Source: a virus. From it: a DNA stretch of 23,838 nucleotides. Both the position numbers and the translations under genes were made by a program. Every line of letters begins with the position of its first letter. The first letter of the stretch is position 1. Shown piece by piece: positions 1 through 8,729 of this stretch. The notes under the pieces are model-generated. The model was given only the letters and a program-made list of their open reading frames with translations. It was not told where the DNA came from and did not search any database. The stretch spans positions 1-23,838 of IMG/VR virus record IMGVR_UViG_3300025853_000655; one strand, 5' to 3'.

Positions 1-166
1 CAGAGTGAACACAGTACGGGCATTCGTCTGCGTAAACTTTATCCATTTTTTCTTTAATTAACTGAGTGTCTATAGATATAACATATACAGTTGATATTAA
101 CCAACCCGCTACACCTAATAACAATGTCCCTGCTAATCCTACAATTTTTTTTATCCATAATTTCAT
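1..166 (-). CDS. Small single-pass membrane protein with CPYC motif (partial)
   Basis: An ATG at 164-166 opens a frame that runs off the window edge after 55 complete codons. The visible protein has a short basic N-terminus (MKLWIKK), one hydrophobic helix of about 24 residues (IVGLAGTLLLGVAGWLISTVYVIS), then a short charged helix and DECPYCVHS at the edge. It starts 1 base after the stop of the giant protein gene, so translation is probably coupled. The leader is A/T-rich with no Shine-Dalgarno. A holin-like, spanin-like or other envelope protein is plausible from the position after the last virion gene. CPYC resembles a glutaredoxin or zinc-type cysteine pair, but too little is visible to decide. 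This gene falls outside long-ORF calling because it is truncated. Confidence 0.65.
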   Translation of the reverse strand, partial: MKLWIKKIVGLAGTLLLGVAGWLISTVYVISIDTQLIKEKMDKVYADECPYCVHS

Positions 167-167
167 A

Positions 168-3100
168 TTATTTATTTGTTAATTCAATTATTTTATTAAC
201 TCTATCATCTTCGTATTTAAGCTCTTTTATTTCTTTTTTAGTTAAACCTAGATTTATTAAAGATTTTACTTGATCAGATTTATTAGTATCAACTATAGAG
301 TCTCTACGTTTCATCTGTTTTATTTCTTCTTTAGTTTTACCTTTATACTTTTCAAGTTCTTTTAATCTTTTTCTTTCAGCTCTGTCATCTATAACCTTTT
401 GTTTTCTAGCAGCTTCTTTAGCTTGTTTAGATTCTATTTTTACAAGATCTCTTTCTTCATTCTTAGTATTAACATCCCATGTTCTATAACCTAATGCTAA
501 AGCAACTCTTTGAAAAGTTGTATTTCTTGCATCAAGCATTTCAACAATTCTGTCAATTTCTACCACAGCTCTTTCAAGTGGTAAGTTAGTTATTGCTTCC
601 GTAAGTGATGCTACAACTTGATATGAAGGACTAAGATTAACTTTGCCTTTTAAAGTCACATCCCAACCTTGCTCTTGTACTACTTCTTTATTATAATCTC
701 TAGCTTTTATAGCATTATTTATTTTTCTAACTTTAGAACCAACAGGTGGACTTAAGTTTAATATTTCTAACAATGTATTTCTATGATCTTTACCAAACGC
801 ATCTTTCTTTTCTTCTTTATAATATGTAAGAGCAGTGTTTTTCAATGTAGATACAATAGCTCCATAAACACCAGAACCTCTAAGCATGGTATCAGCCATA
901 CTGTTAAGTATTCTTTCTTCTTTTTTATCAAACTCTTTACTTTTCTTTTCTTCATCTTCTTCGTTATCAAAACCTGGTATTAAAGCAAATGCAGCATTTT
1001 GCAGTGTAGCGAATATAAGTCCTTGTACCGCACCGTAGTATATCATTTTAGATACATTAGTTTTTTGATCACCTCTTCCATTTATAAAATCTCTTGATGC
1101 TTTGTTAAATATTCTAGTAACCTGAGCAGGTGTATTTTGAAATGCTAAAAGTAATCTACCTAATATACTAGCTTGTTGCTGTGAAATCAACATTGGATCA
1201 GCTGACTGTTGCGATACGTCTGATGCTGCTGAAAAATCAGCAAAAGCTTTGTCAGATGCTTCTTGCTCTGATAAACCTTGTTTTTTGTAAGTTTCAAGTC
1301 TATTTCTATAAAAAGTAGCACCACCAGATGCAATAGCAAAACTATCTGCAAGTTGTGTTGGTGTAAAACCTAATTTAAGTAAATAACTTAACATAGCTGC
1401 AGGTTTGTTTTTAGCATTTTTAGCAGCATTAGCAAGTTCAGCTTCATTTATATCTTTTCTTAAACCTGATCTTCTTTGTACTAGTTTAGGTGAATTCCAC
1501 AAAAACTTAAAATCTTTTATATATTGAGGAAAATTAGCTAAAGCCAACGCGGCTTTGTAAGGATTGTTGTCTGACCAATTTAAAAAGTTAACTGAAGATA
1601 TAGTTTGTAATAAAGCGGATTTAACATTCATAAACATTATTGCTCCGACAGAATTGTTAACCCAATTGTTAAATTGATTAGTTAACTTGTTAGTACCAGA
1701 AGGTCTATTAGTCCCGTTTTTCATGCGGTACAATGAGTCTTCCATTGCTTCTCTCCAGTTAGTACCTAACGCAACCTCCATTTTGTTTAAATTTTCTTTA
1801 GAAAATATTACATCAGCGTTCGTTATAAATTCAGATAAGAATTGTTTTCTACCAACTCTAGTAGTTAAAGCGTTTAAATCAGATATTAAACTTTCAATAT
1901 CCCAATGAGGTGTTGGCTCAACCCATTTAGATTGTTTTGTTATAGCTAAAGCTGATTCATTAAATAATTTAAGTTCAGGATTTTTTTCTACAAAATCATT
2001 AAGTTTTTTAATATCACGTTTAGATAAACCAGGTATTTCAAAACCACCTTTTATCCATAGATTAACACGTAAAGCTTGATCAAGAGTAAATTCTGTTCCT
2101 GGAATTATATCACCTAATTTATTACTAACATTTGGAAATTTTTTTAACAAAGCAGAGTAATCATTTTTCAATGCTTGTCTATAATTATCTATATCTGCAA
2201 TACCTTTTTGATATGGTTTTACTAAATTATCTTGTACCCATTTTTGTTGTTTTTCACCTTTTTTACCTCTACTGTATAAATCATACATTAAACCTTGAAA
2301 ATCTTGAGCGCTAGCTGGAATTAGTTTAAAATTAATTACACCAGCACCTTTTCTTTTAGCAACAATATCAGAATATCTATACTTAGATTTTATACCCTTA
2401 GTGTCTTCAATCATCTGGTTTATATCTTTATCTAAAACCTCTGGATCTGTTACTGTTGGTATAATATCAGGATTATTTTCAACAAATTGTTCTCCTTTAT
2501 TTAAAACTGTAGAAGCTTTTTTAGCGGCTTCACCTAATTCTTTAACCTGTTTTTTATACTCATTTTGCGCGGCATCTGTTAAAAAATCTGTTTTAGTTGA
2601 AGGAACATATATAGATTCTACGGTGTTTTTATCTAAACCTCTTGTTAATCGTTCAGCACCTAATCTAGATGTTTTAGAAAAAGTTGTATCAATAGGATCA
2701 AAAAGTTTAGTCTTATCTCCAAATATTTGAGTATGACCAGATAATATGTTTTTTAATTCTAAAGATGTAGAGTTAGGTGAAAGTATCCAACCCAGTATTT
2801 CAGACATAGTTTGAGAGTTAGATTGTAAGTGTTCTCCTTTAAAATTAGATAAATCAACTTTTCCAGCCTTAATTTCAATACCACCTATATCAGTAAACGC
2901 TCTAAAACCAGCGGTAACATTGGTTTGGGCTTGTAGAGCATTAATAATATAATCTAAACTTAAGCTTCCATTTAAATAACCATCTTTTAAAATGCTAGCG
3001 TTTAATTCAGCAAATTTTAAATTATTTAAACCAACCTCTGGATCATATATTTTATCAATAGCAGCTTTTTTTTCAGCAACAGTTTGTGCGTTAGTTTTAC

Positions 3101-6100
3101 CTTCTAATATTTTTTTTATTTCAGTAAGTAACGGTGATAAATTAGTTGCTTTTGAATTAAGAGGTTGAACTTTAGACATATCTATACTACTCCATATCTC
3201 AGCCGTGTTTTCACTCCAAGTTCCATCAGCTATTAATTGGTCTGCAGTTTTTAATTTTAAATTATCAAAATTATTCTTATATCTACCTGGTTTACCTTTA
3301 TCTGGACCTTTTAATTTTTTTTCAGCTATATCAAAATTTCTTTTATGCGTTCCAACTATATCTGTATATGGTTTACCTTTTATTCCTAAAGCTTTGTGTG
3401 CTTCTGCTGGTATTGCTTCTGCAAATTTAACAGCATCTACAACTAACTTATCAGCAACCTTTGTATCAATACGACTTGGTTTGTTTTTTGTTTTAGCATA
3501 ATAAATTTTAGAGTTTTCCAAAGCTTTATCAACCAATTTATTTTTTAATTTTTTAGCTTCTGCTTTAAAATTAGCTTGATCTTGTTTTTTATCATAATTT
3601 TCTAAACTTTCAGTTAAAGCTTCTTTTATTTTATCTATTGTTGCATCATCAAGCTTATTTATTTCACCTACAGATTCTTTTACTTCATCAATAATTATAT
3701 CAGCCTCTATAGTAGAAACTTTTCCAGCTAAATATTTTTTTAAACTTTTATAAGCTGCTTCAACAGCTTTTTTAACATTAGAAGTTGTTTGTAAAACTTT
3801 TTTAAATGTTTTTGCAAATATAATTAAACCATCAATAACCACCTTAGGATTATTTAAACCTAAAACATTTTTATATTTATCACTTTGTGTTTGTAAATCA
3901 GCTATTTGTCTATCAATAGCTTCTAATAATTTAGGTATAGTATCTTTAGGTGTTTCTTTACCTTGTAGCTCTTGTCTTTCTATAAATTCTTTTTGTACTT
4001 TAGGATCAGCTAAAACTTCTGCGGTAGCGTCAAGAGCTAGTTCTTGAGCTATTACATCTGCTAATGTTTTAACTCTGGCTCTATTTGTTGTATTTTTACC
4101 TGTAGTATAAAAATCTATTAACTCCTGTTTAGTAGGTGTTGTATATTCAAATATACCTTCACCAACTTTAGTTTTAGCTCTACCAACTTGTTTAGGTTTA
4201 AATAAAGAAGCTAATTGTTTATTTTTAACGCTATTAGGTATTGCAGCTATTATATCATTAAAATTAGTATCTAAAAACGTTACTAATCTACCAGCGTCTT
4301 TTAGTCCACCCATTTCAGCTAATACTTTTTCACCAAACTTTAATCTATTAGCTTCATTAACTTTTTGTCTAAACTTTTTTTCCGTAACACCAGGTAGTCT
4401 TGTTTTTAATGTTTCAGTTACGCCTACTTGAGCTTCTTCAGTTGTTACACCTGCAATATCTCTTAATTTAGTTACTGACGCTTTTTGTTCTGCTGTTCTA
4501 GGGCTTATATCTAAATCTTCTTGTATTTGCACGTTTACATCTGTTCCATCGGTAACACCTTTTGCTTCTGTAACATCTGTTTCAAAAACTTGTTTAGTAC
4601 CTGCTTCACCTTTTTTAAATACATTACCAACCTTATTGTTGATTTGAGACATTATCCAACCGTTTAAACTGTTGTTAACCTCTGGATTAAAATTTCTTAT
4701 ATGTGGTATTAGTTCAGCAACAACACCACTAACAAAATCAGGTTTTGAAAACCCAGGTGGTTTTTCTATAGGTATTTTACTTTCTATTAAACCAGTTAGC
4801 ATGTCATTATTATATATCTCAGTAATAACTTCATCAGCTTTACCACTATCCCATTCAGCTTTGGTTACCTCATATTTACCATCTTCATTTTTTTGGCCAG
4901 CTAAATTGTCTATTTCTTGACCTTTTTTACCTTGAGCTTCTTTAGTTACACTTTTTTGTGTTTCTTGTTCACCTATGTTTTTTAACTCTTCGTTAATTTC
5001 ATTAACTCTTTCAGATTGTTTAATTGTTAAGTTTTCATCATTAACTTGATTTATAGTTGATTCTAAGTTTTTCTTTTCTTTTAATAAATCAACCACTAAA
5101 CTTTGTTTTTCTGTAGATAAACCTAAAGGTTTTATTTGATTAACCACAGCTTTTGTTTCTCTAAATTGAATTTTAATATCATTAGCTTGTTGAGGTGTAA
5201 TAGCCCTGCTGTTTATTTGTTGTTCTAAACTGATATTTAAAGTTTTTTCTGCATTAGGTATTTGAGCTATATTTATTTGAGCTTTATCTGTTTTAACGCC
5301 AGGTTTAAAAGCGTCAGACATGTTTGCAAAGCCGTTAGATTTAACTTGGTTTCTTACTTGTAAATTAGAGCTTAATTGATTTAAATTTAATAACACACCG
5401 CCAACACTTATAGGGACTTTAGTTCCGAAACCTCCAATCATTTCTAACCATATTTCTTCTTTGTTAGTTTTTTGACCTGCTGCTTTTTGTCCTAAAAACT
5501 CTCCAGTTCCTTCACCTATCATTTCTACACCACTACCAGCGGCAGCGGCAACTTTTACACCTTTACCTGCTTTTACTAAAGCTGCAGTTGTTTTTGCTGC
5601 TGCACCACCTGATAAAGCTGAAACACTACCTATAACTTGACCTCTTCTTTTTGCTTTAGTTTGTATGTCTTTTAATTTTTCTGGATTATTTAAAACTTTC
5701 TTAAGATCTTCTATTGTTATTTTTGAAACATCTTCTATGCCTGTTGCTTCAATTAAAAGCTCGCTAAATGTAATTCCTTTTTCTAACGTAGAGCCTACAC
5801 CATAAAACATTCCACTCATAGCTCCAGTAGCAGTACCTACACCTGGTACAACGCTTCCAGTAGCCGCTCCACTAACAGCTCCACCAAACGCATTGTTTCT
5901 TACTGTTTGAGATTGAGTAACAGCACCTGCATTTAAAGCCATAGATTCTACAGCAACTTGTGTAATATATCTTGGATTTTTAATAGAACAAAGTCCTAAA
6001 CCTAAAAAACCATTACCGTTTTCTTTTAAGCATTTTTGAAACTCTTTTGCTTCGTCTGATTGTTCGTTAGACACTAACGTCTCTTTTTGATTTTCTAAAA

Positions 6101-6800
6101 ATTTACTTAAAACTTTATCTTGTGTTTCGTCACCTGATTCAAAAATTTCTAATGAAGTTTGTAAATCTTTAGGTTGAGCATAACCCGATTTAGCTGCTCT
6201 GTATAAATCAGAAACTGCATTTGTTAGAACATTTTTACCAGCTAAATTTTCTAATACTGTAGCTTTTTCTCCTGTAGCATCTTGAGCTGCTAATATTTTT
6301 AATCTTCTTGACTCATTCCATATATCCATAGTGCTTGGAACATAATCAGGATTATCCTTATTTCTATCTACAGCTATTTGTAAACCTAATTCAGAAAAAA
6401 CTTTATTTTCTTCGTCAGTTAAGTCATTAATATTATTGCTAGACATGTTTTGACCTAGAGTGTTTAAAAACTCCGGATTAAAAAATTCGTCTGATTCAGC
6501 ACCAGCATAACTTTCTGGTGAAATTTTAATATTTTTTAAATTGTTTAGTTTATTTGTTTCAGCATATGTTTCTGCAGCACCTGTAATAATATCTAAACCT
6601 AAATCTACAGCCTCAACAGTTTCTTTAACTTTATCAATACCTTTTTCTACAAGCCCCGCTATCTTACCTTGTTCTTTATCTTTATTAAACTCTTTAGCTT
6701 TTTCATTTGCCTCAGACAAGTCTGGTAAATTTTTTCGAACACATTCTTCAAATTGTTTTTGAGTCCAATTATTTTGTATTCTTTTTTCTTCGCAAGTCAT
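168..6800 (-). CDS. Giant (2210-residue) polyvalent-like internal virion/ejection protein
   Basis: This is the largest gene in the window. Residues 1-300 are charged and helical. Glycine/alanine-rich, possibly membrane-active segments lie near 303-336 and 385-437, with a hydrophobic stretch about 454-475. A coiled-coil-like region spans about 557-613. Near 702-720 is FNPEVNNSLNGWIMSQINN, with a faint resemblance to sigma-region-2-type sequence. A Lys-rich helical middle follows, then FKGEHLQSNSQTMSEILGWI near 1320-1340. Residues about 1700-1945 (VGAIMFMNVKSALLQTISSV, DSFAIASGGATFYRNRLETY, SQQQASILGRLLLAFQNTPA) resemble the C-terminal domain of large polyvalent phage proteins (LPD38-like, from memory). 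The last 100 residues are a charged Lys/Glu/Arg tail. Polyvalent proteins are thought to enter the host with the DNA. No lytic transglycosylase or protease motif was recognised. Gene order matches T7 gp16; the function is inferred. Confidence 0.72.
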   Translation of the reverse strand: MTCEEKRIQNNWTQKQFEECVRKNLPDLSEANEKAKEFNKDKEQGKIAGLVEKGIDKVKETVEAVDLGLDIITGAAETYAETNKLNNLKNIKISPESYAGAESDEFFNPEFLNTLGQNMSSNNINDLTDEENKVFSELGLQIAVDRNKDNPDYVPSTMDIWNESRRLKILAAQDATGEKATVLENLAGKNVLTNAVSDLYRAAKSGYAQPKDLQTSLEIFESGDETQDKVLSKFLENQKETLVSNEQSDEAKEFQKCLKENGNGFLGLGLCSIKNPRYITQVAVESMALNAGAVTQSQTVRNNAFGGAVSGAATGSVVPGVGTATGAMSGMFYGVGSTLEKGITFSELLIEATGIEDVSKITIEDLKKVLNNPEKLKDIQTKAKRRGQVIGSVSALSGGAAAKTTAALVKAGKGVKVAAAAGSGVEMIGEGTGEFLGQKAAGQKTNKEEIWLEMIGGFGTKVPISVGGVLLNLNQLSSNLQVRNQVKSNGFANMSDAFKPGVKTDKAQINIAQIPNAEKTLNISLEQQINSRAITPQQANDIKIQFRETKAVVNQIKPLGLSTEKQSLVVDLLKEKKNLESTINQVNDENLTIKQSERVNEINEELKNIGEQETQKSVTKEAQGKKGQEIDNLAGQKNEDGKYEVTKAEWDSGKADEVITEIYNNDMLTGLIESKIPIEKPPGFSKPDFVSGVVAELIPHIRNFNPEVNNSLNGWIMSQINNKVGNVFKKGEAGTKQVFETDVTEAKGVTDGTDVNVQIQEDLDISPRTAEQKASVTKLRDIAGVTTEEAQVGVTETLKTRLPGVTEKKFRQKVNEANRLKFGEKVLAEMGGLKDAGRLVTFLDTNFNDIIAAIPNSVKNKQLASLFKPKQVGRAKTKVGEGIFEYTTPTKQELIDFYTTGKNTTNRARVKTLADVIAQELALDATAEVLADPKVQKEFIERQELQGKETPKDTIPKLLEAIDRQIADLQTQSDKYKNVLGLNNPKVVIDGLIIFAKTFKKVLQTTSNVKKAVEAAYKSLKKYLAGKVSTIEADIIIDEVKESVGEINKLDDATIDKIKEALTESLENYDKKQDQANFKAEAKKLKNKLVDKALENSKIYYAKTKNKPSRIDTKVADKLVVDAVKFAEAIPAEAHKALGIKGKPYTDIVGTHKRNFDIAEKKLKGPDKGKPGRYKNNFDNLKLKTADQLIADGTWSENTAEIWSSIDMSKVQPLNSKATNLSPLLTEIKKILEGKTNAQTVAEKKAAIDKIYDPEVGLNNLKFAELNASILKDGYLNGSLSLDYIINALQAQTNVTAGFRAFTDIGGIEIKAGKVDLSNFKGEHLQSNSQTMSEILGWILSPNSTSLELKNILSGHTQIFGDKTKLFDPIDTTFSKTSRLGAERLTRGLDKNTVESIYVPSTKTDFLTDAAQNEYKKQVKELGEAAKKASTVLNKGEQFVENNPDIIPTVTDPEVLDKDINQMIEDTKGIKSKYRYSDIVAKRKGAGVINFKLIPASAQDFQGLMYDLYSRGKKGEKQQKWVQDNLVKPYQKGIADIDNYRQALKNDYSALLKKFPNVSNKLGDIIPGTEFTLDQALRVNLWIKGGFEIPGLSKRDIKKLNDFVEKNPELKLFNESALAITKQSKWVEPTPHWDIESLISDLNALTTRVGRKQFLSEFITNADVIFSKENLNKMEVALGTNWREAMEDSLYRMKNGTNRPSGTNKLTNQFNNWVNNSVGAIMFMNVKSALLQTISSVNFLNWSDNNPYKAALALANFPQYIKDFKFLWNSPKLVQRRSGLRKDINEAELANAAKNAKNKPAAMLSYLLKLGFTPTQLADSFAIASGGATFYRNRLETYKKQGLSEQEASDKAFADFSAASDVSQQSADPMLISQQQASILGRLLLAFQNTPAQVTRIFNKASRDFINGRGDQKTNVSKMIYYGAVQGLIFATLQNAAFALIPGFDNEEDEEKKSKEFDKKEERILNSMADTMLRGSGVYGAIVSTLKNTALTYYKEEKKDAFGKDHRNTLLEILNLSPPVGSKVRKINNAIKARDYNKEVVQEQGWDVTLKGKVNLSPSYQVVASLTEAITNLPLERAVVEIDRIVEMLDARNTTFQRVALALGYRTWDVNTKNEERDLVKIESKQAKEAARKQKVIDDRAERKRLKELEKYKGKTKEEIKQMKRRDSIVDTNKSDQVKSLINLGLTKKEIKELKYEDDRVNKIIELTNK

Positions 6801-6809
6801 ATATTAAAT

Positions 6810-7859
6810 TTAAACTACTTGTTCTGCTTCTTCTACAACTTCTTTTACCTTAAGTCTAGGTTCACCTAACGGAAACTCTGTTCCTACTTGTGTTTCTAAA
6901 AACCATTTTTTATAATCTTCTTGAAATCTTTTTTGTTGGTTATCTTTTAATGCTTTGGCTGGTTCTAAATAATTATCTGTAACTTCAGCCAATATATTAT
7001 TGTTAAAAGCTATAACCTGATCAAAGCTTTGAAATTCTTCAAGTAAACCAGATGTTATTTTATCCATTTCAGTATTAAATTGTAAACTATTACCTATTAA
7101 ATCTTTATCTACAATATAAAAGTCTTGAACCATGTTAGCGTCTAAGTCTTTTGTTTTAATATCTAACTGACCATCAGATTTCTTTTTTCTATAAACTTCA
7201 GTAACACCACCTGTTAACACGTTATTTTCTTGATCGCTACCAACTTGTTTTTGTTCAAATATTTCAGGACTAGCTAATTTAAAACCTTCATTTTGCTCTA
7301 ATGTATTAGGTATACTTACAAACATGTCTTGAGTTTCAGACAACTCATTAAGTTTATTTAAATATATTCTTTCAACAAACGAACCGTCTTTTTCATATAT
7401 TTCCCAAGCTAATTTATCTATATCGCCATCAATTGCTTTTATATCTACTTTACCTCCAAGATCTCCGTTTAATATACTTAAAGCTAAAAATCTACTTACA
7501 GGTGTTCCCATCATATCTAAACCACCCATTAAACCAGAACTTTGCACCATTTCATTCCAAATTTCTGTATTACCAAGCATGTTTTCTAAACTAACTTTTA
7601 TATTATCAACACTAGCTATTATTTTATCACTAAATTTTCTATCATAAACTGGATTTTCACTTGTTCCATTGGTTAGTGCAAGCTGTATATCTGCATATTG
7701 CTTTATAAAAGGATCAAATAAAGAGGCATAATCAATAGGTTCTACCTTACTATCACTATAGCCAAGTTCATAAGAAAGTCTAGATTGTTGTTCTGATATA
7801 GCAAACTTAATCTGTTCGTTGATTTTTTTATTTTCTATTAGTTTTTCTTTTAATCCCAT
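6810..7859 (-). CDS. Uncharacterised virion-module protein, possible internal protein
   Basis: I do not recognise this 349-residue protein. It is soluble, acidic and largely helical by eye, with no cysteine, signal peptide or membrane segment. Residues 1-35 are helical and charged. Residues 110-135 contain a Met/Gly-rich stretch (SGLMGGLDMMGTPVSRFLAL) that may be a flexible or membrane-interacting loop. The C-terminal region (270-349) is helical with LEPAKALKDNQQKRFQEDY and ends in an acidic tail (VKEVVEEAEQVV). It lies between the 285-residue and the 2210-residue genes, with gaps of 6 and 9 bases, in the relative position of T7 gp15. That makes a middle component of an ejection complex a reasonable guess, but only from gene order. 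The ATG start has no Shine-Dalgarno. Confidence 0.7.
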   Translation of the reverse strand: MGLKEKLIENKKINEQIKFAISEQQSRLSYELGYSDSKVEPIDYASLFDPFIKQYADIQLALTNGTSENPVYDRKFSDKIIASVDNIKVSLENMLGNTEIWNEMVQSSGLMGGLDMMGTPVSRFLALSILNGDLGGKVDIKAIDGDIDKLAWEIYEKDGSFVERIYLNKLNELSETQDMFVSIPNTLEQNEGFKLASPEIFEQKQVGSDQENNVLTGGVTEVYRKKKSDGQLDIKTKDLDANMVQDFYIVDKDLIGNSLQFNTEMDKITSGLLEEFQSFDQVIAFNNNILAEVTDNYLEPAKALKDNQQKRFQEDYKKWFLETQVGTEFPLGEPRLKVKEVVEEAEQVV

Positions 7860-7865
7860 AGCTTA

Positions 7866-8723
7866 TTATATTAAGGCTGTTAACGCTTTGCTTGTTTCCT
7901 CAGACATTTCATTATTTGCGTCATATGATTTAAAGCCACCAGCAGCACCAACCGCACCAATTTGTGTTAGACCACCTATCGCACCCATCATAGCCTTCGT
8001 GCCTTGATTATAAGCAGCGGTTTCTCTTTGTTGTGCACCTGTTATTTGTTGTCTTGTATATCCAATTTTACTATCTTCTCTTCTTTCTTGAGCATTAAAC
8101 TGAAATGTTTTACCCATAGCATCAGCTTGTTGTGTTCTTCTACCTTCTTGAATATCTACATTTTGTAATCTTCTTTGTTCTTGTATTTGAGCTTGTTGTA
8201 AATATTGTTCACCTTGTGCTCGTAACTTTTCATTAGCAGCCTCTTGTTGTTCTATGCTTGCTGCAACACCTTTTTTACTTTGTAAAGCAGCTTGTGCTAA
8301 AGCGGTTGCGCCACCAGCGCTAGCACCTGTAGCTCTTAAAGTGTCTAATGTGTTTGCTAAAGCTATATCAGCTTCTTCTACCTGCATCGCTGCACCAGCA
8401 GTAGAAACACTTAAGCTACCATATGGATTACTTAGTTTACCACTAAGATCTTTAGCTAATGAACTTAAATCTTTTGTGTTTTCATATGGGTTTATTATTT
8501 TTTGTCTACTTTTTTCTAAACTGTTTAGCTCACCTTTTAATCTTCTTTTTTCAGCAGCAGCTCTTCTTCTGGCTCTTCTAGCTCTGCCAGCCCCAAATAG
8601 ACCACCAACTATTGCTCCAACGCCTTTTACTATACCCGCAGCGGCTAAAGGTCCTATTCCCATGGTTACGCCACTAGGCCCAACAAATAAAAATTCGTAT
8701 AATATATTTAAAACTTCTTCCAT
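7866..8723 (-). CDS. Probable internal virion (ejection) protein, Gly/Ala- and Gln-rich
   Basis: This 285-residue protein has a hydrophobic glycine/alanine-rich segment at residues 21-46 (MGIGPLAAAGIVKGVGAIVG) followed by a strongly basic patch, GRARRARRRAAAEKRR (46-61). Residues 65-135 contain two NPY motifs, and 110-210 form a Gln/Ala-rich helical region (LDTLRATGASAGGATALAQA). A second small glycine/alanine-rich stretch lies at 242-264. This layout, amphipathic or membrane-active ends and a long helix, is typical of small internal virion proteins such as those in the T7 gp14 position. It follows the nozzle genes and precedes two larger candidates, strengthening that reading. Met21 could be the true start because similar proteins I recall begin near MGxG, but the upstream ATG has the A/T-rich leader seen elsewhere in this operon. 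An ejection role is inference. Confidence 0.68.
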   Translation of the reverse strand: MEEVLNILYEFLFVGPSGVTMGIGPLAAAGIVKGVGAIVGGLFGAGRARRARRRAAAEKRRLKGELNSLEKSRQKIINPYENTKDLSSLAKDLSGKLSNPYGSLSVSTAGAAMQVEEADIALANTLDTLRATGASAGGATALAQAALQSKKGVAASIEQQEAANEKLRAQGEQYLQQAQIQEQRRLQNVDIQEGRRTQQADAMGKTFQFNAQERREDSKIGYTRQQITGAQQRETAAYNQGTKAMMGAIGGLTQIGAVGAAGGFKSYDANNEMSEETSKALTALI

Positions 8724-8729
8724 AATATT

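Noticed and set aside
91-273. Plus-strand 60-codon hydrophobic frame at the left edge
   Set aside because: It is antisense to the giant protein's C-terminus and the small membrane gene; its hydrophobicity follows from A/T richness.
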